From CAZUYC01 sp964624475 (GTDB lineage Bacteria; Myxococcota_A; UBA9160; SMWR01): DNA of 64,000 bases. Positions 40,758 to 47,550 of the stretch are shown piece after piece; within the stretch, counting starts at the first letter, position 1; each line of letters begins with the position of its first letter. The translations under genes and the position numbers were made by a program. Where the stretch lies: assembly GCA_964624475.1 (NCBI GenBank), contig CAZUYC010000013.1, positions 62,001-126,000 on the forward strand, read 5' to 3'. The notes beneath the pieces are model-generated. The model saw nothing but the letters and a program-made list of their open reading frames with translations, did not search any database and was not told where the DNA came from.

Positions 40758-41603
40758 GTGGAGGAGAGCGCGCCGCCGACGCACCGCGCCGCCCCGGGCG
40801 CGGCCACCGCCCTGTGCGGGATCGTCCTGCACCCGTCGGGCCACACGCGCTCGCCCGGCATGCACAACGCCGCCTTCCGCGCGCTCGGGCTCGACGCCGT
40901 CTACCTGGCCTTCGACGTGCCCCCGGCGGCCCTTCCCGCGGCCGTGGCGGGCTTGCGCGCGCTCGGCGCGCGGCACTTCGCCGTCTCGATCCCGCACAAG
41001 GAAGCGGTGATGGCCCGGCTCGACCTCGTCGACGAGACGGCCCGGCGCATCGGCGCCGTGAACACGGTGACCCTGCGCGACGGGCGGCTGGTCGGGTCCA
41101 ACACCGACTGGATCGGCGCCGTCCGGGCGCTCGAGCGCGAGACCGCGCTCGCCGGCCGGCGCGCGGTGGTGCTCGGCGCGGGCGGCACCGCGCGCGCGGT
41201 GGTCTTCGGGCTGCGCGAGCGCGGCGCCCGGATCGCGGTGCTGAACCGCACGCCGGAGCGCGCCGCGGCGCTCGCCCGCGAGCTCGGCGCCGACTCGTCC
41301 GGATCCCTCGCGGACCTCGCCGGGATGGCTCACGACGTGCTCGTGAACACGACCTCGGTGGGCCTGCGCAGCGACGCCTCCCCCGTGGCGCCCGAAGCGC
41401 TGCGCGCGGGCTCCGTCGTGCTCGACGCGGTCTACGACCCGGAGCGGACGCGCCTCCTGCGCGACGCCGAGGCGCGCGGCGCGCGAACCGTCTCCGGCAA
41501 GTGGATGCTCGTCCACCAGGCCGCCGCCCAGCTCGAGCTCTGGACGGGCCTGAGCGCGCCGATCGACGTCATGGCCGAAGCCTTCGACGCCGCCGGGAGC
41601 TGA
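40758..41603 (+). CDS. aroE: Shikimate dehydrogenase
   Basis: NADPH-dependent reduction of 3-dehydroshikimate in aromatic amino-acid synthesis. 281 residues with GHTRSPGMHNAAFRALGLDA (shikimate-binding Ser and Asn), VSIPHKEAVMARLDLVDE (catalytic Lys), GAVNTVTLRDGRLVGSNTDW (Asp), the Rossmann loop VLGAGGTARAVVFGLRERGA, LNRTPERA for NADP, VNTTSVGL, and a C-terminal LVHQAAAQLELWTG. GTG at 40758; TAGGAT 14 nt before it may be the -10. Confidence 0.95.
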   Translation: MEESAPPTHRAAPGAATALCGIVLHPSGHTRSPGMHNAAFRALGLDAVYLAFDVPPAALPAAVAGLRALGARHFAVSIPHKEAVMARLDLVDETARRIGAVNTVTLRDGRLVGSNTDWIGAVRALERETALAGRRAVVLGAGGTARAVVFGLRERGARIAVLNRTPERAAALARELGADSSGSLADLAGMAHDVLVNTTSVGLRSDASPVAPEALRAGSVVLDAVYDPERTRLLRDAEARGARTVSGKWMLVHQAAAQLELWTGLSAPIDVMAEAFDAAGS

Positions 41604-41657
41604 GTCAGGGCTACAGGAAATCTCGGAACGAAGCCCGCAAGCGCCCGAAGGCGCCGG

Positions 41658-41751
41658 AGCTCCTGTGGAGCTCGGCGAAGCTCCTGTGGAGCTCGGCCCG
41701 CAGCGAGCCGCAGGCGAGCGGAGTCAAAGCGCTAGCTGCGCGGAGCGCTAG
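41658..41751. repeat. Direct repeats and palindromic-element arm remnant between aroE and fdx
   Basis: AGCTCCTGTGGAGCTCGGC occurs twice, at 41658-41676 and 41679-41697 (21-bp offset). Next comes CGCAGCGAGCCGCAGGCGAG plus CGGAGTCAAA (41699-41728), the right arm of the palindromic element, then AGCGCTAG twice (41728-41735 and 41744-41751). The ferredoxin stop codon falls in the last one. A decayed element rather than a full copy. Confidence 0.7.
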
Positions 41752-42101
41752 CCGTTCAATCCCCACTTCGTCTTGTTCTCCTCGACCTGCTCCGGCGTGG
41801 GCTTCGGCTTCTCCCCGACCTCGGGCACGCGGAAGGCGTCCTTCTCGGCGAGGATCTTCGCGTTCAGCGCGATGTCTCCCTGGAAGACCTCCGGCACCTG
41901 CTCGTCCTCGAAGATGGCCTCCCAGGGACATTCCGGCTCGCAGACGCCGCAGTTGATGCACTCCTCGGGGTCGATGTAGAGCTGGTTCGGGAAGGTCGCG
42001 GCGTCGCCGCCCGTGTACTCGTAGATGCAGTCGACGGGGCACACCTCGACGCACGACTGGTCGACACAGTCTCGGCACAGCCGTGTGATCACCCAGGTCA
42101 T
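41748..42101 (-). CDS. Ferredoxin (7Fe or 2[4Fe-4S] type)
   Basis: 117 residues starting MTWVITRLCRDCVDQSCVEV, with two cysteine clusters: CRDCVDQSCVEVCPVDC and CINCGVCEPECPWEAI. This is the pattern of FdxA/Azotobacter FdI-like proteins that hold a [3Fe-4S] and a [4Fe-4S] cluster. A ~50-residue C-terminal extension (FEDEQVPEVFQ, then Lys/Pro/Glu-rich) agrees with FdI-type length. Soluble electron carrier; partners unknown. It follows rpmG by 51 nt in an rplX-rpmG-fdx row. Confidence 0.92.
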   Translation of the reverse strand: MTWVITRLCRDCVDQSCVEVCPVDCIYEYTGGDAATFPNQLYIDPEECINCGVCEPECPWEAIFEDEQVPEVFQGDIALNAKILAEKDAFRVPEVGEKPKPTPEQVEENKTKWGLNG

Positions 42102-42152
42102 CGCTTCCCTTTCGAAACCGGCGCCCTCTTCGCGCCGACGGAGAGCCCCCGC

Positions 42153-42323
42153 CTAGCGGAGCTTCTTCTCCTTGTAGACGACGTGTTTGCGCACAACGGG
42201 GTCGTACTTCTTGAGCTCGAGCTTGTCCGGCGTGTTCTGCTTGTTCTTCGCCGTGGTGTAGTAGTGACCCGTCCCGGCGGAGGACTCGAGCTTGATGTTC
42301 TCGCGCTTTCCCTTCTTGGCCAC
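42153..42323 (-). CDS. rpmG: 50S ribosomal protein L33
   Basis: 56 residues: VAKKGKRENIKLESSAGTGH, YYTTAKNKQNTPDKLELKKY, then DPVVRKHVVYKEKKLR. This is the full L33 sequence pattern, of the cysteine-free (zinc-independent) kind. GTG start at 42323. It lies 20 nt downstream of rplX, not beside rpmB or secE as in many genomes. Confidence 0.95.
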   Translation of the reverse strand: MAKKGKRENIKLESSAGTGHYYTTAKNKQNTPDKLELKKYDPVVRKHVVYKEKKLR

Positions 42324-42343
42324 CCGACCCTCCCCCTCGACGC

Positions 42344-42676
42344 CTAGGCTTGCGCCGGCGTCGGCACGGCATTCCCGCTCTTCGCGAAGACGCGGACGCG
42401 GCGGCCCCCCTCCTCGCGCACGCGCACGCGGCTCGGCTTCCCGGTACCGGGGTCGACGAGCATGACGTTCGAGGCGTCGATCATGCCCTCCTGCTCGATG
42501 ATGCCGCCCGTGCGGGCCGCCTTGCGCCCGGGCTTCACGTGGCGCTTCTGCAAGCGCACCTTCTCCACCCGCACCCGGCGGCGCCCGGTGTCGACCGCGG
42601 TGACGCGCCCCTGCTTGCCCTTGTCGGCCCCGGCGATCACCTGGACCAGGTCCCCCTTGCGGATGCGCAGCGCCAT
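42344..42676 (-). CDS. rplX: 50S ribosomal protein L24
   Basis: 110 residues with a KOW-motif start (MALRIRKGDLVQVIAGADKG, KQGRVTAVD) followed by RVRVEKVRLQKRHVKPGRKA and GGIIEQEGMIDASNVMLVDP, matching L24. L24 normally sits in the spc operon between rplN and rplE; here it heads a small rplX-rpmG-ferredoxin row. Either the gene moved or this is a second copy. The C-terminal ~15 residues are not conserved. GGAGG lies 10 nt before the ATG. Confidence 0.94.
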   Translation of the reverse strand: MALRIRKGDLVQVIAGADKGKQGRVTAVDTGRRRVRVEKVRLQKRHVKPGRKAARTGGIIEQEGMIDASNVMLVDPGTGKPSRVRVREEGGRRVRVFAKSGNAVPTPAQA

Positions 42677-42688
42677 GGAACGCGTTCC
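42677..42688 (-). promoter_or_regulatory. 12-bp palindrome between the rplX ribosome binding site and start codon
   Basis: GGAACGCGTTCC is a perfect palindrome occupying the spacer directly before the rplX ATG, next to GGAGG. It could be an operator or a small hairpin affecting translation. The rest of the 149-bp divergent gap shows TATG-like sequence but no clear promoter. Confidence 0.3.
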
Positions 42689-42825
42689 TCCCGAGAGGGC
42701 ATACGATTACGCCAGCCCCGCCCCTCCCTCAAGTCCCCCCGCGGGAAAATCTCGACTTTCGGCGCGGGGTGAGGCGCCGGGGGCGTGGCTCCGGAATACT
42801 GGCCACCGCGTCCCGGGGAGAGCCG

Positions 42826-44328
42826 ATGAAGCGTAGCGCCACAGGGGTGCTCCTGGCGGGGGTGGTGGGCTTCGGCGCCTGCCACTGGCTCCTGCCCGAA
42901 CGCTTCGCCGTGAACGCTCCCCTCGCGCACCTGATCCTGGGGCGCGGCGCCGGCGCCCCGCCGGCCGAGGCGTTCGGGACGCGGATCCGCCCGCCCGCGG
43001 GACTCACGGTCGGGCTCTTCGCCGACGGGATCGCGAACGCGCGGCTCCTGCGCGTCACCGAGACGGGCGACCTGCTGGTGAGCCAGCCGCGCGAAGGCAC
43101 CATCCTATTGCTCGAGCGCGACGCCGACGGCGACGGGGGCTCCGACGGGCGCCGCGCGATCCTGCGCGGGCTCGACCGCCCCCACGGCATCGACCTGCAC
43201 GACGGCTGGCTCTACGTGGCCGAGGGTAGTGCGGTCGGCCGCGTGCGATTCGACGCCGCGGCGCGCTCCGCCTCCGGCGAGTACGCGCACCTGGTGACGG
43301 GGCTTCCCGAGGGCGGGAACCACTGGTCGCGGACCGTGCGCCTCGGGCCCGACGGCTTCCTGTACGTGGCGGTCGGCTCGAGCTGCAACGCCTGCGAGGA
43401 GAACGATCCGCGGCGCGCCTCCATCCTGCGCTACCGCCCCGACGGCTCGGGCGAAGAGATCTTCGCGACGGGCCTGCGCAACGCCGTGGGCCTCGACTGG
43501 CGCCCCGAGACGGGCGAGCTGCATGCCACCGACAACGGGCGCGATCTGCTCGGCGACGATTCCCCCCCTTGCGAGCTCAACCGGATCGCGGCGGGCGGGT
43601 TCTACGGCTGGCCCTACGCGAACGGCGAGAACGTCCCGGACCCCGACCTCGGCCGCGGCCACGAGGACCGCATCCGCTCCGCGACGCCGCCCGTGCACGG
43701 CTTCGGCGCGCACCAGGCGCCGCTCGGGATCGCCTTCGTGCGCGGCGCCGCCGCTCCGGCGGAGCTCCGCGGCGCCGCCCTGGTGGCGCTCCACGGCTCC
43801 TGGAACCGCACGCGCAAGGCCGGCTACAAGGTGGTGTCGCTGCACTGGCAGCCCGACGGGCGGATCGAGGAACGCGACTTCCTGGTGGGCTTCGAACAGG
43901 ACGGCGACGTGATCGGGCGCCCCGTCGACGTGGCCGAGGGACCCGATGGAGCGCTCTACGTTTCCGACGACTACGCTGGCGCCGTCTATCGCGTGACCGC
44001 CGCGGGCAGGGGCGGGCCGGCCGCCCCGGCGCCCGCGCGCGCGACCGCGCCCCGAGCTCCGCTGGCCGCGATCGCCGCCGACGAGCGCGAGCGCCGCGCC
44101 GCGCGGGGCCGCGCCCTCTACGAGTCGCTCGGCTGCGCGGGGTGCCACGAGCCCGCGCGCGCCGCACCGGGCGTCGTGCCGAGCCCGCTCTCGGAGCTCG
44201 GCCGGCGCCACTCGCTCGCGGAGCTCACGCGCTTCCTCGCCGCTCCGACGCCGCCGATGCCGCCGGTGCCCCTCGGCGAGGAGGAGCGCGGCGACCTCGC
44301 CGTCTTCCTGCTCGTCACGCACCCGTAG
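42826..44328 (+). CDS. PQQ-type sugar (glucose/sorbosone) dehydrogenase with C-terminal cytochrome c domain
   Basis: 500 residues from ATG 42826 behind GGGGAG. A hydrophobic N-terminus (MKRSATGVLLAGVVGFGACH) is a signal peptide or lipoprotein leader. Residues ~50-400 are a six-bladed propeller of the GSDH family: GLDRPHGIDLHDGWLYVAEG, GGNHWSRTVRLGPDGFLYVA, FATGLRNAVGLDWRPETGEL, DNGRDLLGDDSPPCELNRI and ALHGSWNRTRKAGYKV. A ~70-residue monoheme cytochrome follows (ALYESLGCAGCHEPARAAPG) that could take the electrons. Periplasmic oxidation of a sugar or other alcohol; substrate unknown. Confidence 0.9.
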   Translation: MKRSATGVLLAGVVGFGACHWLLPERFAVNAPLAHLILGRGAGAPPAEAFGTRIRPPAGLTVGLFADGIANARLLRVTETGDLLVSQPREGTILLLERDADGDGGSDGRRAILRGLDRPHGIDLHDGWLYVAEGSAVGRVRFDAAARSASGEYAHLVTGLPEGGNHWSRTVRLGPDGFLYVAVGSSCNACEENDPRRASILRYRPDGSGEEIFATGLRNAVGLDWRPETGELHATDNGRDLLGDDSPPCELNRIAAGGFYGWPYANGENVPDPDLGRGHEDRIRSATPPVHGFGAHQAPLGIAFVRGAAAPAELRGAALVALHGSWNRTRKAGYKVVSLHWQPDGRIEERDFLVGFEQDGDVIGRPVDVAEGPDGALYVSDDYAGAVYRVTAAGRGGPAAPAPARATAPRAPLAAIAADERERRAARGRALYESLGCAGCHEPARAAPGVVPSPLSELGRRHSLAELTRFLAAPTPPMPPVPLGEEERGDLAVFLLVTHP

Positions 44329-44365
44329 CCGCCGAACGGACGCGATCCCCGGGAACTCGCCCCGC

Positions 44366-45370
44366 TCACGCGCCGAGCCACAGGCGCGCGCGCTTTGCGC
44401 CGAGCCAGCGCCGGCCGAGCAGCGCCACGGCGGCGCCACCGCCGAGCCCCGCGAGGACGAGGCAGAGCGCGCCGGCGGGCTCCGGCCAGTCCGCGAGCCA
44501 CGCCTCGAGCAGGCGCTGGAAGATCCGGTGGTAGAGGTAGATCGCGAGACTCGCCTCGCTCAGGAAGGCGACCGCGCGACGCGGCTGGCGCCCGCGCGCG
44601 AGCGCCGCCAGGCCGGCCACCACCGCGAGCGTATAGGCGATGCGGAGCGGAACGCCGAGCGGGCCCGCAAGCATTCCCGCGGCCCCGATCGGACCCGCCG
44701 CGAGGCCCGCGGCCAGGGCGAGCCCGAGCGTGCCACGCCGGCGCGACCATGCGCGCTCGAGCCCCGGGAGCGCGAGACGCACGAGCCATCCGGCCACGAA
44801 GAAACCGAGCGAGAAGTGATCGAGCGGGTTGCGGAGCGACCAGAACCAGCCTCCCACCGGTTCGCCGTCCTCGCACGCCGCGAGCGCTCCCATCGCGAGC
44901 ACGCAGACGGCGAGCAGCGCCCACGCACCGCCCCTTCCCAGGCGCGAGAGCGGCCACGCCAGGGGCGAGATCACGGCGATCAGCAGCACGTAATAGTAGA
45001 CCCCGAGCGTCGAGGCCGTCGCGAGCTGGAAGGCGAGGTCCGAGAAGCTCGCGGCCCGAGCCACTCCCGCGAGGTAGGCCACGCCGGAGGCCACCAGGTA
45101 GGGAGCGAGCACCCTGAGCCAGCGCTCGCGGACCCGCGCGAAGGTCTCGGGCTCGCTCCGGGCGGCGAGGAAGCCCGAAGCGAAGAGGAAGGCGGGCACC
45201 TGGAAGAGGGTCCAGCTCGCGCAGAGCCAGAACTCGAAGCTCCGCGCCGAGGGCAGGAACTCGGTTCGCGCGTGGGTGAACACGACGGCGACGATGGCCG
45301 CAGCCTTCACGACGTCGATCGCAGCGTATCGGCCCGGAGCCGCCCCCGCGGCCTCGCCCATGCGCCGCAT
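44366..45370 (-). CDS. Acyltransferase 3 family membrane protein
   Basis: 334 residues, about ten hydrophobic segments. The N-terminus reads RYAAIDVVKAAAIVAVVFTH with the conserved His of the acyltransferase 3 family, which adds O-acetyl or other acyl groups to sugars of surface polysaccharides; LASGVAYLAGVA-like and IAYTLAVVAGLAALARG segments follow, and LSEASLAIYLYHRIFQRLLE near the end is typical. GGAGG 8 nt before ATG 45370 fixes the start. It ends in the 37-bp gap facing the sugar dehydrogenase gene and is divergent from the first sulfatase-like lipoprotein. Confidence 0.88.
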   Translation of the reverse strand: MRRMGEAAGAAPGRYAAIDVVKAAAIVAVVFTHARTEFLPSARSFEFWLCASWTLFQVPAFLFASGFLAARSEPETFARVRERWLRVLAPYLVASGVAYLAGVARAASFSDLAFQLATASTLGVYYYVLLIAVISPLAWPLSRLGRGGAWALLAVCVLAMGALAACEDGEPVGGWFWSLRNPLDHFSLGFFVAGWLVRLALPGLERAWSRRRGTLGLALAAGLAAGPIGAAGMLAGPLGVPLRIAYTLAVVAGLAALARGRQPRRAVAFLSEASLAIYLYHRIFQRLLEAWLADWPEPAGALCLVLAGLGGGAAVALLGRRWLGAKRARLWLGA

Positions 45371-45426
45371 GTATAGCACCTCCGCTTCCGTTACCCTTTT
45401 TCGTTCCGCTCGGGAGGTCGAGAGGC

Positions 45427-47550
45427 GTGGGGTCCCGCGGCTCGTGCGCCCGACGCGCGCTCCTGGTCGGTTTCGCGGCCATCGCCTGCGCGTGCGGCGA
45501 CGGCGCGCGCGAGCGCACGATGCTCGTGGTCGTGCGCCGCTTCGTCGACGCGCAACCGACAGCGCCACTCACCGCCGAGCTCCCGGTCGCGACGATCCGC
45601 GACGACACGCGATTTGCGCTGGCCGCGCCCCGGGAGCGGACCCTGGTGTGGCCGAAGCTCCTACCGCCGCACGAGGGGGCGCGGATCGTGAAGCTGCGCC
45701 CGCTGCTCCCGAAGGAGCTCGAGGCCGCTCCGCACCTGCTCGTCCTGGCCCAGGCGAGGGTGGGTCAGGACTGGACGAGCCGTCCGCCCGAGGTCGTGTC
45801 GCCCGCTCGCCGCGGGCGGTACGCCACGGTGCAGGTCGACTTCCCGCTCCCGGCGGTGGCGCCGGAAACGCGGGTGCTGGTCACGGCCTCGGCGCTGCCG
45901 CTCGGTCTCGTGGACCTGTCGGAGCGGACGACGGAGGCCCTCGAGATCCCCGCCGACGCCTGGCTCGAGTTCGCGATGGGGATGCTGCAGCCGCGCTGGG
46001 GCTACGACCCGGTGGAGTTCGCCGTCGAGGCCTGCGAGGCGGAGCGCTGTGAGCGGGTCTTCGCCGAGGTCTTCGATCCCGTCGATGGCGAGGCGTGGCG
46101 CGACCGGCGCGTGAGCCTCGCGGAGCTCGCGGGCACGACCCGCCACTTCCGCTTCCTGGCGCGCCGGCTCGCCGAGGCGGCTCCCTTCTCGCTCCCGGTG
46201 TGGGGGAACCCGACGCTCTACGCCGAGCTCCCCCGACCCGCCGGAGCGCTGAACCTGATCCTCCTCTCCGTCGACACGCTGCGCGCCGACCATCTGCCGA
46301 GCTACGGCTACGGTCGCGATACGGCCCCCTTCCTCGACGAGCACTTCGCCCACGGCGGGACGGTCTTCGAGAACCCCGTCGCCGCCGCCACGATCACGAC
46401 GCCCTCGCACGCGTCGATCTTCACGTCGCTCCAGCCGGCGTCGCACGGCACGACCGACGGCATGAAGGTCATCCCGAAGCACATCCCGACCCTCCCCGAG
46501 CTGATTCGCGCCGCGGGGTTCGACACCGCCGGCATCACCGAGGACGGCTGGCTCGGGATCCGTCACGGCTTCGGGCGCGGCTTCGACGTCTTCCAGGAGA
46601 ACAAGAGCCCCCAGATCATGAGCCCGGACGGACAGGTCGACCGGACCTTCGCCGAGGCCGCCGCCTGGCTCGAGCGCAACCGCGACAAGCGCTTCTTCCT
46701 CTTCCTCCACACCTTCCAGGTCCACTACCCGTACGCTCCGCCGAGCCGCTACGCGGGGCTCTTCAGCGACGGGGCGACGCGGAGCGAGGAGCGCCCGAGC
46801 CATCTGCGTGCGATGGACGACTACGACCGCGAGATCCGCTACACGGACGACGAGCTGCGCCGGCTGGTCGGGCGGCTGCGCGATCTCGGCCTCGACGCCC
46901 GGACGGTCTTCGTCGTGACCGGCGACCACGGAGAGGCCTTTCTCGAGCACGGGTTGCTCGAGCACAGCGGGCGCCTCCACGAGGAGATCGTTCGGGTGCC
47001 GCTGCTCTTCGCGGGTCCGGGGATCCCGGCGGGCCGCCGCATCGCGACCCCCGTGGCCCACGTGGACCTCTTGCCGACGATCCTCGAGCTCCTGGCGATC
47101 CCGGCTCCGGCCTGGAGCGAGGGCCGAAGCCTCGTCGGCCTCGTGACCGGCCGCGATCCGGAGTCGGCGTTCGCGGACCGCGCGCTCTTCAGCGAGACGC
47201 GCTCGAAATCGGCGCTGGCCGCCGAGCGGAGGATGATCGGCTTCGCGGCCCCCGCGTTCATGGTGCGCCAGGGCTCGCGCAAGCTCCTGCGCTACCCCGA
47301 CGCGGCGGGCGGCTTCCGTTACGAGCTCTACGACGTGGCCGCCGATCCCGGCGAGCAGCGCGACCTCCACGCGACCGAAGGCGAGGCGGCTGCCGAGCTG
47401 CGCGCGCTGCTCGACGGCTACGAGGCCGCGGGCCAGGCGCATCGCGAGCGCATCGACGCTTCGGCCGGGGTGCGCGGCGAGCCGCAGGAGGCGGCTCCCC
47501 TCGATCCGTCGCAGGAGGAGAAGCTCCGCGCGCTCGGCTACCTGGAGTAG
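45427..47550 (+). CDS. Sulfatase-like (alkaline phosphatase superfamily) lipoprotein 1
   Basis: 707 residues from GTG 45427. A lipoprotein signal (LLVGFAAIACAC) ends at Cys 21 or 23. Residues ~30-260 are a unique N-terminal domain. The sulfatase fold follows: metal ligands in LLSVDTLRADHLPSYGYGRD (~281), nucleophile motif TTPSHASIFTS with Thr at ~324 where true sulfatases have Cys or Ser, KRFFLFLHTFQVHYPY, and VVTGDHGEAFLEHGLLEHSG. Without the Cys/Ser no formylglycine can form, so it is more likely a phosphatase or phospho/sugar-phosphate transferase of the envelope. Ends PSQEEKLRALGYLE. A close paralogue lies at 55533. Its 3' end overlaps the convergent gene by 13 nt. Confidence 0.88.
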   Translation: MGSRGSCARRALLVGFAAIACACGDGARERTMLVVVRRFVDAQPTAPLTAELPVATIRDDTRFALAAPRERTLVWPKLLPPHEGARIVKLRPLLPKELEAAPHLLVLAQARVGQDWTSRPPEVVSPARRGRYATVQVDFPLPAVAPETRVLVTASALPLGLVDLSERTTEALEIPADAWLEFAMGMLQPRWGYDPVEFAVEACEAERCERVFAEVFDPVDGEAWRDRRVSLAELAGTTRHFRFLARRLAEAAPFSLPVWGNPTLYAELPRPAGALNLILLSVDTLRADHLPSYGYGRDTAPFLDEHFAHGGTVFENPVAAATITTPSHASIFTSLQPASHGTTDGMKVIPKHIPTLPELIRAAGFDTAGITEDGWLGIRHGFGRGFDVFQENKSPQIMSPDGQVDRTFAEAAAWLERNRDKRFFLFLHTFQVHYPYAPPSRYAGLFSDGATRSEERPSHLRAMDDYDREIRYTDDELRRLVGRLRDLGLDARTVFVVTGDHGEAFLEHGLLEHSGRLHEEIVRVPLLFAGPGIPAGRRIATPVAHVDLLPTILELLAIPAPAWSEGRSLVGLVTGRDPESAFADRALFSETRSKSALAAERRMIGFAAPAFMVRQGSRKLLRYPDAAGGFRYELYDVAADPGEQRDLHATEGEAAAELRALLDGYEAAGQAHRERIDASAGVRGEPQEAAPLDPSQEEKLRALGYLE

